Of a stretch of DNA of 64,000 nt, positions 1-7,796 are shown in pieces. The position numbers and the translations under genes were made by a program. The notes beneath the pieces were generated by a model. It did not search any database and had not been told where the DNA came from. It saw only the letters and a program-made list of their open reading frames with translations. This DNA is from Streptomyces sp. CB00455 (GTDB lineage: Bacteria > Actinomycetota > Actinomycetes > Streptomycetales > Streptomycetaceae), in NCBI RefSeq assembly GCF_001905445.1, contig NZ_LIVQ01000005.1:386756-450755 (forward strand), in the 5' to 3' direction. Every line of letters begins with the position of its first letter. Position 1 is the first letter of the stretch.

Positions 1-103
1 GGGGCTCGAGGCGGGGGCCAATCCAGCCCCGCCGGCGTTCGAGGCGGGGGGCCGACCCAGCCCCGCCGGCGTTTGAGGCGCGGGGTCCGGGGCGGAGCCC
101 CGG
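1..103. repeat. Streptomyces-type intergenic repeat with terminal hairpin
   Basis: Two near-identical units beginning CAGCCCCGCCGGCGTT lie at 24-50 and 58-85, with the end of a third unit at 1-17. They are followed by a stem-loop with 7-base arms CCGGGGC/GCCCCGG (87-93 and 97-103) around GGA. From memory this unit is a very common intergenic sequence in Streptomyces genomes. It lies downstream of the leftward crotonase gene and probably serves as its transcript end. Confidence 0.6.
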
Positions 104-168
104 CAACGGCGCCGCACCCGCACCCCGCACCCCGCACCACCCAGGTCCGCCAAGGACCCCGGCGGGAC

Positions 169-969
169 CTACTCGCGCCGGTACACCGCGACCCGCTTCT
201 CGGCGAAGGCCCGCGCCCCCTCCTTCGCATCCGCCGTGTCGAAGACCGGCCACCCCCGGGCGAGCTCGGCGGCCAGCCCCTCGGTCTCGGTCAGCTCGGC
301 GGTCTCGTAGACCGATGCCTTCACGGCCTCCACGGCGAGCGGCCCGCACGCGTTGATCCGCTCCGCGATCTCCAGCGCCGCCTCCAGCGCCGTACCGTCC
401 GGCACCACGCGCCCGACCAGTCCGATCCGTGCCGCTTCCTGCGCGCCGTACGGGCGCCCGGTCAGCAGCATCTCCAGGGCGTGGGTGCGCGGGATCTGGC
501 GCGGCAGCCGCACCGTGGAGCCGCCGATCGGGAAGAGCCCGCGCCTGACCTCGAACAGCCCGAAGGTCGCGCCCGCCCCGGCGACCCGGATGTCGGTGCC
601 CTGCAGGATCTCCGTGCCGCCTGCCACGCAGTACCCCTCCACCGCCGCGATCACCGGCTTGCGCGGCCGGTGGTGGCGCAGCATGGCCTTCCAGTGCAGG
701 TCGGGGTCGGCCGTCAGGCGGTCCCGGTAGTGGTCGCCCGCCATCCCCCGGCCGGCGAGGGCCTTGAGGTCCATGCCGGCGCAGAAGTCCCCGCCCGCGC
801 CGGTCAGCACCACGGAGCGGACCTCGTCGTCGGCGTCGGCCTCCAGCCAGCCGTCGTAGAGCCCGACCAGCAGCGGCAGCGAGAGCGCGTTCTTCGCCTC
901 GGGTCTGTTCATGGTGAGTACCAGCGTGGCGCCGTGCCGTTCCACGGTCAGGTGTTCCGTCCCACCCAT
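169..969 (-). CDS. Enoyl-CoA hydratase/isomerase (crotonase) family protein
   Basis: A 266-residue crotonase-superfamily enzyme that would hydrate or isomerise an acyl-CoA in beta-oxidation-like catabolism in the cytoplasm. The early block TMNRPEAKNALS and the oxyanion-hole segment GAGGDFCAGMDL are typical of the family, and length is normal. A later block (GGTEILQGTDIRVAG) also fits. The ATG at 967-969 is preceded by a good GGGAGGA ribosome site. The gene diverges from an acyl-CoA ligase across a 188-bp gap that holds a KstR-like box. Substrate cannot be told from sequence; the class is secure. Confidence 0.9.
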   Translation of the reverse strand: MGGTEHLTVERHGATLVLTMNRPEAKNALSLPLLVGLYDGWLEADADDEVRSVVLTGAGGDFCAGMDLKALAGRGMAGDHYRDRLTADPDLHWKAMLRHHRPRKPVIAAVEGYCVAGGTEILQGTDIRVAGAGATFGLFEVRRGLFPIGGSTVRLPRQIPRTHALEMLLTGRPYGAQEAARIGLVGRVVPDGTALEAALEIAERINACGPLAVEAVKASVYETAELTETEGLAAELARGWPVFDTADAKEGARAFAEKRVAVYRRE

Positions 970-992
970 TGCCGTCCTCCCGTCTCAAGACC

Positions 993-1006
993 TAGAACAG
1001 GTTGCA
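993..1006. promoter_or_regulatory. KstR-like operator upstream of crotonase
   Basis: TAGAACAGGTTGCA matches TNNAACNNGTTNNA, the published mycobacterial KstR (TetR-family) operator consensus, at every defined position. It lies 24 bp before the crotonase start. A second full match stands before the acyl-CoA dehydrogenase at 26665-26678. The regulator is not in this window, so the assignment rests on motif match and gene class. Confidence 0.5.
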
Positions 1007-1034
1007 GTAGGGGCGGGTGCAGTTCAATAGTTTT

Positions 1035-1049
1035 CTGACACTCAGTCAG
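1035..1049. promoter_or_regulatory. Inverted repeat CTGAC-N5-GTCAG upstream of acyl-CoA ligase
   Basis: CTGACACTCAGTCAG has 5-bp arms. It closely resembles the repeat before the nitronate monooxygenase (13209-13223), which read on the other strand is CTGACACTGCATCAG (12 of 15 identical). Both follow TTTT on the plus strand. It is a likely site for a TetR-type repressor of lipid catabolism; the regulator is unknown. Confidence 0.45.
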
Positions 1050-1157
1050 GTTTCTTGGGCGGCTCCCTTCCCACTTGTGGGCGGCAGCGCTCTAATGACC
1101 GCCGGAACAGACCAGTCAGGGCCCGGCGACGGGCCCTTCCGGGGGTCAGGAGGAGCG

Positions 1158-2804
1158 GTGGAGTACAACCTTGCCGACCTGTTCGAGTCGGTCGTGGACG
1201 TGGTCCCGGACCGCGAGGCCCTGGTGTACGTCGACCACCCCGGGACCGGCGCCGAGCGCCGCCTCACCTACGCGGAGCTCGACGCGGCGGCGAACCGCGT
1301 CGCCCACCACCTGCTGGACAGCGGGCTGGAGCCCGGCGAGCACCTGGGCCTGCACCTCTACAACGGCGTCGAGTACCTGCAGACCGTCCTGGCCTGCCTC
1401 AAGGCCCGGCTGGTGCCGGTGAACGTCAACTACCGGTACGTGGAGGAGGAACTGGTCTATCTCTACAACGACGCCGACCTCGCCGCGCTGGTCTTCGAGG
1501 GCGAGTTCACGCAGCGCGTCGCGGCCGCGCTGCCGCAGACGCCGCGGCTGCGCCACCTGGTCCGCGTCGGCGCCGCTCCCGACGGGGCTCCGGAGCCCGC
1601 GATCACCCCGGTCGCCTACGCCGAGGCCGAGGCGGCCGGTTCGCCCGGCCGCGGCTTCGCGCCCCGCAGCGCCGACGACCTGTTCATCATCTACACCGGC
1701 GGTACGACCGGCATGCCCAAGGGCGTCATGTGGCGGGCGGAAGACCTCTTCTTCGCCGGCCTCTTCGGCGGCGATCCCTCGGGAGAGCCGGTCAAGCGAC
1801 CCGAGGAGCTGGCCGAGCGGGTCGCGGCGCGCGGCGCCGGCCTCACCTTCTTCCCCGCTCCCCCGCTGATGCACGGCACGTCCACGCTGACCTCGTTCAT
1901 CGCCTTCAACTACGGCCAGCGGGTGGTGATCCACCGCAAGTACGCGCCCGAGGAGGTGCTGCGGACGATCGAGAAGGAGAAGGTCTCCAGCGTGTCCCTG
2001 GTGGGTGACGCGATGCTGCGGCCGCTCATCGACGCGCTGAACGGCCCGCTCGCCGGGACCGACCTGTCCTCCCTGTTCAGCGTCTCCTCATCCGGCGCGA
2101 TCATGTCGGAGACGGTGCGCGCCGAGTTCCAGCGGCTCGCGCCGGACGTGCTGCTCCTGAACAACTTCGGCTCCTCGGAGTCGGGGTCCAACGGGCGGGC
2201 GACGAACGATTCGGGCCCTGAGCGGGGCTTCCGGCTGGAGGTCAACGACCGTACGCAGGTGGTGGACCCGGTGACGCACGAGCCCGTGCCGGCCGGGCAG
2301 CCGGGGCGGCTGGCGCAGCGCGGCCACGTCCCGCTCGGCTACTACAACGACCCGGCCAAGACCGCGGAGACCTTCTTCCGGAAGGGCGCGGAGCGGTGGG
2401 TGCTGCTCGGGGACATGGCGACCGTCGACGAGCAGGGCATCGTGACGGTGCTGGGGCGCGGCTCGCAGTGCATCAACACCGGCGGCGAGAAGGTGTATCC
2501 GGAGGAGGTCGAGCAGGCGCTCAAGTCGCACCCGGACGTGTACGACGCGCTGGTGGCGGGGGTCGCGGACCCGACCTGGGGCAGTCACGTCGCCGCGGTG
2601 GTGCAGCTCCGCGCGGGGGCGCCGGAGCCGAGTCTGAGCGAGATCCAGAGCCACTGCCGCACCCGGCTGGCGGGGTACAAGATCCCGCGCCGGCTGGCCA
2701 TCGTGCCCGCCATCCAGCGCTCCCCGAGCGGCAAGGCGGACTACCGGTGGGCCAAGGCGGTGGCGACGGAGGAGGACGGCGCGCACACACCCGCCTCCGG
2801 GTGA
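1158..2804 (+). CDS. AMP-forming acyl-CoA synthetase (FadD-like)
   Basis: A 548-residue adenylate-forming enzyme that would activate a carboxylic acid as acyl-AMP and then the CoA thioester. The P-loop-like signature YTGGTTGMPKGV, the GSSESG block and the C-terminal GEKVYPEEVE and PSGKADY (catalytic lysine) segments are present. I chose the GTG at 1158 because AGGAGG lies 4 bases upstream and the product then starts at the conserved VEYNLADLFE; an open frame with an in-frame ATG continues upstream but lacks this support. It diverges from the crotonase and precedes paaK, forming a CoA-thioester catabolic neighbourhood. Confidence 0.9.
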   Translation: MEYNLADLFESVVDVVPDREALVYVDHPGTGAERRLTYAELDAAANRVAHHLLDSGLEPGEHLGLHLYNGVEYLQTVLACLKARLVPVNVNYRYVEEELVYLYNDADLAALVFEGEFTQRVAAALPQTPRLRHLVRVGAAPDGAPEPAITPVAYAEAEAAGSPGRGFAPRSADDLFIIYTGGTTGMPKGVMWRAEDLFFAGLFGGDPSGEPVKRPEELAERVAARGAGLTFFPAPPLMHGTSTLTSFIAFNYGQRVVIHRKYAPEEVLRTIEKEKVSSVSLVGDAMLRPLIDALNGPLAGTDLSSLFSVSSSGAIMSETVRAEFQRLAPDVLLLNNFGSSESGSNGRATNDSGPERGFRLEVNDRTQVVDPVTHEPVPAGQPGRLAQRGHVPLGYYNDPAKTAETFFRKGAERWVLLGDMATVDEQGIVTVLGRGSQCINTGGEKVYPEEVEQALKSHPDVYDALVAGVADPTWGSHVAAVVQLRAGAPEPSLSEIQSHCRTRLAGYKIPRRLAIVPAIQRSPSGKADYRWAKAVATEEDGAHTPASG

Positions 2805-2901
2805 GCGCCCCGCCGCGGGCGTCGCGCGGGGCGCGGGCGGCGCGCGCGGGGCGCGGGGCGCCGGGTGACCTGCGGCTCGCGGACCGCACCACCGGACGAT
2901 C

Positions 2902-2913
2902 ACTCGTTCGAGT
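2902..2913. promoter_or_regulatory. Short inverted repeat upstream of paaK
   Basis: ACTCG-TT-CGAGT, a 12-bp inverted repeat with 5-bp arms, lies 74 bp before the paaK start and just ahead of a possible -35 (TTGCCC, 2916-2921). It may be a regulator site; support is only the symmetry and position. Confidence 0.3.
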
Positions 2914-2945
2914 CATTGCCCCGGCGGCCCGACTACTGGCAATCT

Positions 2946-2959
2946 ACCGAATGATCGGT
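2946..2959. promoter_or_regulatory. PaaR-like operator ahead of paaK
   Basis: ACCG-N6-CGGT has the same core geometry as the operator described for the TetR-family repressor PaaR of actinobacterial phenylacetate genes (core ACCG-N6-CGGT). It stands 27 bp before the chosen paaK start, where a repressor would block transcription. Phenylacetyl-CoA would be the expected inducer. No paaR gene is in this window. Confidence 0.45.
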
Positions 2960-2986
2960 CGGGTGACTCACGATGGGGTGACGGGC

Positions 2987-4324
2987 ATGGCGGCGCACGC
3001 GGAACTGCAAGACGAGGGCGAGCGGCTCGGCCGCGACGAGCTGGCCGCGCTCCAGCTGACGCGGCTGCGCGCGACGCTGCGCCGCGCCTACGAGCGGGTC
3101 CCGTTCTACCGGGAGTCCTTCGACAAGGCCGGCGTCCATCCCGGCGACTGCCGCTCGCTCGCCGATCTCGCCCTCTTCCCCTTCACCGCCAAGACCGACC
3201 TGCGCGACCAGTACCCCTTCGGGATGTTCGCCGTGCCGCGCACCGAGGTGCGGCGCCTGCACGCCTCCAGCGGCACGACCGGGCGCCCCACGGTGGTCGG
3301 CTACACCGACGGCGATCTGGCGACGTGGGCGGATGTCGTCGCCCGCTCCATACGCGCCGCGGGCGGCCGGCCCGGCCAGATCGTGCACATCGCCTACGGG
3401 TACGGACTGTTCACCGGCGGCCTGGGCGCGCACTACGGCGCGGAGCGGCTGGGCTGTACGGTCGTGCCTGCCTCGGGAGGAATGACGGACCGCCAGGTCC
3501 GGCTCATCCAGGACTTCCGGCCCGAGGTCATCATGGTCACCCCGTCCTACATGCTGACCCTGCTGGACGAGATGGAGCGCCAGGGCATCGACCCGCGCTC
3601 GACCTCGCTGCGGACCGGGATCTTCGGCGCGGAGCCGTGGACGCAGGAGATGCGGCGTGAGATCGAGGAGCGGCTGGCCATCGACGCCGTGGACATCTAC
3701 GGCTTGTCCGAGGTGATGGGACCGGGCGTGGCCCAGGAGTTCGCGTCGACCAAGGACGGTCTGCACATCTGGGAGGACCACTTCTATCCGGAGGTGGTCG
3801 ACCCGCTGACGGGCGAGGTGCTGCCGGAGGGCGAGCCGGGCGAGCTGGTGTTCACCTCGCTCACCAAGGAGGCCATGCCCGTCGTCCGCTACCGCACCCG
3901 GGACCTGACGCGGCTGCTGCCCGGCACCGCCCGCCCGGCCTTCCGCAGGATGGAGAAGATCACCGGCCGCAGCGACGACATGATCATCCTGCGCGGGGTG
4001 AATCTGTACCCGACGCAGATCGAGGAGATCCTCCTGCGCACACCCGGTCTGGCGCCCCACTTCCAGCTGCGGCTGACGAAGGAGGGCCGGATGGACGCCC
4101 TGACGGTACGGGTGGAGGCGCGCCGCGAGGAGGACGCCGCCCGGCGCGAGGCCGCGAGGGCCGCCGTGGAGCGGGCCGTCAAGGAGGGGATCGGGGTGTC
4201 GGTCCAGGTCGAGGTGGTCGAACCGGAGACCTTGGAGCGTTCGGTGGGCAAGATCAAGCGGCTGGTGGACCTGCGCGGCACCCCGCAGACGGGGGACGCC
4301 CCTGACGCGCCTGCGAGCAGCTGA
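2987..4324 (+). CDS. paaK: Phenylacetate-CoA ligase
   Basis: A 445-residue AMP-forming ligase of the PaaK family, which makes phenylacetyl-CoA from phenylacetate, ATP and CoA, the first step of the PAA pathway. Visible marks are RVPFYRESFDKAG near the N-terminus, the phosphate-binding SSGTTGRPTVVGYT, GLSEVMGPG, and the C-terminal GRSDDMIILRGVNLYPTQIEE. Length and layout fit PaaK, not the longer FadD enzymes nearby. ATG at 2987 is chosen over ATG 2951 because 2951 lies inside the PaaR-like operator. No other paa genes are near, so it may act on another aryl acid. Confidence 0.88.
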   Translation: MAAHAELQDEGERLGRDELAALQLTRLRATLRRAYERVPFYRESFDKAGVHPGDCRSLADLALFPFTAKTDLRDQYPFGMFAVPRTEVRRLHASSGTTGRPTVVGYTDGDLATWADVVARSIRAAGGRPGQIVHIAYGYGLFTGGLGAHYGAERLGCTVVPASGGMTDRQVRLIQDFRPEVIMVTPSYMLTLLDEMERQGIDPRSTSLRTGIFGAEPWTQEMRREIEERLAIDAVDIYGLSEVMGPGVAQEFASTKDGLHIWEDHFYPEVVDPLTGEVLPEGEPGELVFTSLTKEAMPVVRYRTRDLTRLLPGTARPAFRRMEKITGRSDDMIILRGVNLYPTQIEEILLRTPGLAPHFQLRLTKEGRMDALTVRVEARREEDAARREAARAAVERAVKEGIGVSVQVEVVEPETLERSVGKIKRLVDLRGTPQTGDAPDAPASS

Positions 4325-4336
4325 AACCACCCCTTC

Positions 4337-4375
4337 GGGCCCATTTCGGGCCGGGTCCCGGGAGCCGGTGGGCCC
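4337..4375 (+). terminator. Possible terminator hairpin after paaK
   Basis: GGGCCCA (4337-4343) pairs with TGGGCCC (4369-4375), and the enclosed GC-rich sequence can fold further. It lies 12 bp after the paaK stop and just before the YihY gene. No T-run follows. Confidence 0.4.
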
Positions 4376-4395
4376 TTCCGGGTAGTGCATGAGTC

Positions 4396-5259
4396 GTGAC
4401 CTCGATCCTCCGGCGGCTCTACGACCGGCTCCAGGGCTCCCCTGCGGGGCTGGCCTGGAGCCGCGGCCGGGATCTGGAGCTCATGCACCGGGCGATGGGT
4501 TTCGCGGCGCTCGGCTTCCTGACCCTGGTGCCCCTGCTGGTGGTCGTGGCGGCCGCCGCGCCCGGCAGCGGTTCGGGCTTCGGCCGCTGGCTCGGCCAGG
4601 CCCTCGGGGTGGCCCGGTCCTCGCGGGTCCGGGTCGAGATGGTGTTCGGTGCGGCGGACCTGGCGCTGGAGCGGACCACCGCCTTCGGTCTGGCCGCCCT
4701 GGCCGTCTTCGGCCTGACCTTCGGCTCGGCCGTGCAGACCGGCTACGAGAAGGTCTGGGACCTGACGACCGCCCGCTGGCACACCATGTGGCGGCACGTG
4801 GTCTGGCTCGCCCTGCTGGTCTGCTACCTGGCCCTGCTCGTCCTGATCCCCGCTCCGTCGGACGACGCCGCCGGCACGGTCGTGGGCACGGTCGGTGATC
4901 TCTTCGGCACCTGCCTGTTCTTCGTCGCCTCGCAGCGGCTGCTGCTCGGCGGCCGGGTCCGCTGGCGGGCCCTGGTGCCGGGCGCGGTCGCGACCAGCGT
5001 CGGCCTGCTCGGCCTGCGGCTCTTCTCGCAGCTGGTGTTCTCGCCGCTGATCGCCTCGAACGCGGTCACCTACGGCCCGTTCGGCACGCTGCTGGTCGTG
5101 CAGTCCTGGCTGGTGGGTGTGGGCTTCGTCGTCTACGGCGGAGCCCTCGTGGGCCGCATCCTCCACGAGCACCTGACCCTGCGGCGGCTGCGGCGCGGCG
5201 GACACCTCCCCCCGGAAGACGCCCCCGCGCCCGCCCCTGGCGACCCGGAAGACGGATGA
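4396..5259 (+). CDS. YihY/BrkB-family inner membrane protein
   Basis: A 287-residue polytopic membrane protein of the YihY/virulence factor BrkB family, whose biochemical role is not settled. Several hydrophobic segments are visible (around FLTLVPLLVVVAAAAP, AFGLAALAVFGLTFGS, WLALLVCYLALLVLI, LLVVQSWLVGVGFVVYGGALV), with the family-typical YEKVWDL segment. The tail is Pro/Glu/Asp-rich and probably cytoplasmic. The start is taken as GTG 4396, the first in-frame codon giving the usual short N-terminus; the ribosome site is weak. It follows paaK by 71 bp but has no obvious functional tie to it. Confidence 0.82.
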   Translation: MTSILRRLYDRLQGSPAGLAWSRGRDLELMHRAMGFAALGFLTLVPLLVVVAAAAPGSGSGFGRWLGQALGVARSSRVRVEMVFGAADLALERTTAFGLAALAVFGLTFGSAVQTGYEKVWDLTTARWHTMWRHVVWLALLVCYLALLVLIPAPSDDAAGTVVGTVGDLFGTCLFFVASQRLLLGGRVRWRALVPGAVATSVGLLGLRLFSQLVFSPLIASNAVTYGPFGTLLVVQSWLVGVGFVVYGGALVGRILHEHLTLRRLRRGGHLPPEDAPAPAPGDPEDG

Positions 5260-5344
5260 CCGGCACGGCGCACGGCGGGCGGTGCGGTGCGGTGCAGAGG
5301 AGCACAGGAGCAGAGGAGCAGTACGGGCGGGCGCCCGGCCTTCC

Positions 5345-5795
5345 CCGGCGTCGGGCAGGTACGGCGCGACGACGTTCGCCCTGGGGGGGCTGGACCGGGG
5401 CGCTCGCCGGCGAGGCCGCCGGATTCGGGGTCAGGGCCCTGATCGTGGAGCCGGGGTCGTCGCGCACGGGTTTCGCCGGCGGTGAAGCGCTGCACGAGGC
5501 CGCGAGCGCGCTGCCCGCCTCGGAGACGTGGTCGGGCCGGTGCGCCGGTGCGCCGGGGGCTCCCGGACGGCGACGGCAGACAGCCCGCCGACCCGGTCAA
5601 GGCCGCAGCCGCCCTCCTCGCGGCGATGGGCACCGGGCGGGCACACGCCGCTGCGGCACACGCCGCTGCGGCTCGTGCCGGGCGACGACGCGGTCGACTT
5701 CGTCGCGGCCCCCGCGGCCGCCGCCCGCGAGGAAGCCCGCACCCGGGAGCCGGTCGGCCGGGGCACGGACGTCGACCCGCAGACGCCTCCGGCTC
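5345..5795 (+). pseudogene. Remnant of a short-chain dehydrogenase (SDR)
   Basis: Pieces of an SDR C-terminal half appear in order in three frames. YGATTFALGG (catalytic-Tyr region, Tyr codon 5360) is in one frame; after a 7-G run (about 5383-5389), GFGVRALIVEPGSSRTGF is in a second. Then DGRQPADPVKAAAALLAAM is in the third, and LVPGDDAVDFV through GRGTDVDP returns to the first. The catalytic Lys of YxxxK is Thr here, the Rossmann N-terminal half is missing, and a 15-bp unit is tandemly duplicated at 5641-5670. At least three frame changes argue for an old, decayed gene and not a single sequencing error. Confidence 0.75.
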
Positions 5796-5826
5796 CGCGG
5801 CCCGAGCCCCCGCGGGTGCCGGAGCG

Positions 5827-7350
5827 TCAGTGCGTCGCGGGCGGCTGCGTGAAGCGGTCGCGCAGGGTGCGCTTGAGGATCTTGCCGCTGGCGTTGCGCG
5901 GGAGGGCGTCCACGAACAGGACCCGCTTGGGGGCCTTGAAGTGGGCGAGCCTCTCCCGCGCGTACGCCATCAGCTCCGCCTCCGTCACCGCTCCCGCCTC
6001 CCCGCGCGGCACCACCACCGCCGTCACCGCTTCGATCCACCGTTCGTCGGGCAGGCCGACCACCGCCGCCTCGGCCACCGCCGGGTGGGTGTACAGCACG
6101 TCCTCGACCTGCCGGGAGGCGACCAGTACCCCGCCCGAGTTGATGACGTCCTTCACCCGGTCCACCACCGTGAAGTACCCTTCGTCATCCCGGACCGCCA
6201 GGTCACCCGAGCGGAACCAGCCGTCCCGGAAGGCCCTCGCCGTGGCCTGCGGGTCGTTCCAGTACCCGAGGCACAGCTGTGGCGAGCGGTACACCACCTC
6301 GCCGGCCGTCCCGGGCGCTACCTCCGCGCCGCCCTCGTCGACCACCTTCGCCTCGACGTGGCGTACCGGGCGTCCGCAGGACTCCATCCGTCCCTCGTGC
6401 TCCCGCGGCCCCAGCACCGTGGCCAGCGGGCCGATCTCGCTCTGGCCGAAGCAGTTGTAGAAGGCGAGGCCGGGCAGCCGGGCCCGGAGCCGCTCCAGCA
6501 CCGGCACCGGCATGACGGAGGCCCCGTAGTATGCCTTGCGCAGCGCGCCCAGCTCGCGGCGGCCGAAGCCGGGATGGTTCGCCAGGGCGATCCACACGGT
6601 CGGCGGCGCGAAGAGGCTGTCCGCCCGCCCCGCCTCCACCAGGTCGAAGACCTGCTCGGCGACCGGGGCGTCCAGGATCGTGTTCTCGGCCCCCACCGCC
6701 AGGTACGGCAGCAGGAAGACGTGCATCTGCGCCGAGTGGTAGAGCGGCAGGGCGTGCACGGGCCGGTCCTCCTCGGCCAGGTCCAGTGCCTCGATGGCAC
6801 TCTCGTACTCGTGCGCGAGCGCCCTGTGCGTCATCACCGCGCCCTTCGGCAGGGCCGTGGTGCCGGAGGTGTAGAGCAGCTGCGCCACCCCGTCCTGGTC
6901 CCGGTCGGGCTCGAAGGCGAGCGGCTCGGCCAGTTCCGCCAGGAAGGAACCCGGGGCGTCGCGCAGCAGCCGTACGGGGTACCCCTCGGGGATGCGCCCG
7001 GCCAGATCCGGGTCGGCCAGCACCAGGGCGCTCGTGCAGTCGTCCAGGATGTGCGCGAGGTCCCCTCCCATGAGGTTCTGGTTGACCGGGACGTGCGTGA
7101 GCCCGGCGCGGGCGCAGGCGAGGAAGGCGAGCAGGTAGGCGTCGGAGTTGTGGGCGAAGGTGGCCACCCGGTCGCCGCGGTCCAGGCCGTACCGCTGCCG
7201 CAGAACGGCCGCGCCGGTGGTCACGGCCGCGTCGAGCTCGGCGTAGGTCCAGCTCCGGCCGCCGTAGCGGACGGCGGGGTGGCCGGGGACCCGCCGGGCG
7301 CTGTCGCGGACCAGTCCGTCGACCGTGTTGTGCCGCACTGCCGTCGTCAT
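5827..7350 (-). CDS. AMP-dependent acyl-CoA synthetase
   Basis: A 507-residue adenylate-forming ligase of the FadD/long-chain type. Motifs: LLYTSGTTALPKGAVMTH (phosphate-binding), YNCFGQSEIGPL (A5 region), GWFRSGDLAVRDDEGYF and the C-terminal PRNASGKILKR holding the adenylation lysine. It starts at ATG 7348-7350; a strong inverted repeat lies 27-43 bp upstream, suggesting repressor control. It is flanked by the SDR and acylase remnants, so it may be the surviving member of a decayed catabolic cluster. Substrate unknown. Confidence 0.9.
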   Translation of the reverse strand: MTTAVRHNTVDGLVRDSARRVPGHPAVRYGGRSWTYAELDAAVTTGAAVLRQRYGLDRGDRVATFAHNSDAYLLAFLACARAGLTHVPVNQNLMGGDLAHILDDCTSALVLADPDLAGRIPEGYPVRLLRDAPGSFLAELAEPLAFEPDRDQDGVAQLLYTSGTTALPKGAVMTHRALAHEYESAIEALDLAEEDRPVHALPLYHSAQMHVFLLPYLAVGAENTILDAPVAEQVFDLVEAGRADSLFAPPTVWIALANHPGFGRRELGALRKAYYGASVMPVPVLERLRARLPGLAFYNCFGQSEIGPLATVLGPREHEGRMESCGRPVRHVEAKVVDEGGAEVAPGTAGEVVYRSPQLCLGYWNDPQATARAFRDGWFRSGDLAVRDDEGYFTVVDRVKDVINSGGVLVASRQVEDVLYTHPAVAEAAVVGLPDERWIEAVTAVVVPRGEAGAVTEAELMAYARERLAHFKAPKRVLFVDALPRNASGKILKRTLRDRFTQPPATH

Positions 7351-7376
7351 GCGGTGATCCTCGCCTCCCCGCGGGC

Positions 7377-7393
7377 CCAGGTCAACGACCTGG
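7377..7393. promoter_or_regulatory. Inverted repeat CCAGGTC-N3-GACCTGG
   Basis: A 17-bp element with perfect 7-bp arms around AAC, placed 27-43 bp before the start of the leftward acyl-CoA synthetase. Position and symmetry suggest an operator. A consensus -35 hexamer TTGACA (7409-7414) on the plus strand lies close by and could serve the rightward hypothetical genes. Confidence 0.4.
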
Positions 7394-7436
7394 ATACCGA
7401 ACGGGATGTTGACAGATCATCGGACTGCCTGCATGA

Positions 7437-7796
7437 GTGTGGGGGCACGTACGCACCGCCTGTTGCACGGGCTGTTGCACGGGCAACTTCGCCCACCCAC
7501 AGGCTACTTGGGAGGTATGTCGCTCCGCACCCGCCCCGTACTGCGCCGCGCCGCCCTCCACCACGCCGGCCGACCGGATCGCCGAAATCCAGGAGTTCCC
7601 CCAATACGCCGACGACCGCCTCCACGGACGAGTCGGCGATGTCCGAGCGAGTGGTCTGCGCGCAGCCGTCCTCGCCCTCACCGGCGGCCTCACCGAGTCC
7701 CAGATCGCGCGCGCCTTCCACCTCGCCTGCGTCGGCGAGGCACTCACCTCCGCACTTCCCCGGCTGGTCAGCTGCATCGAGAAGGAGTGCCGATGA
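7437..7796 (+). CDS. Hypothetical protein (start uncertain)
   Basis: A frame ending in a TGA that overlaps the ATG of the next gene by four bases (ATGA). From about 7575 onward codons have G/C-ending bias typical of real genes here, giving a helical segment LTESQIARAFHLACVGEAL and a C-terminus rich in Cys/Glu. The first 45 codons from GTG 7437 look non-coding in composition, so the true start is unclear or the 5' end is decayed. I do not recognise the family. Downstream coupling to the acidic protein is the main support. Confidence 0.35.
   Translation: MWGHVRTACCTGCCTGNFAHPQATWEVCRSAPAPYCAAPPSTTPADRIAEIQEFPQYADDRLHGRVGDVRASGLRAAVLALTGGLTESQIARAFHLACVGEALTSALPRLVSCIEKECR

Noticed and set aside
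2951..4324. Earlier start for paaK at ATG 2951
   Set aside because: It lies inside the PaaR-like operator and lacks a ribosome site; ATG 2987 gives a length closer to the family.
2933..4390. Long leftward open frame opposite paaK (485 codons)
   Set aside because: High GC leaves few stops; codon bias and family motifs are on the plus strand, and the antisense product is Arg/His/Gly-rich with no recognisable domain.
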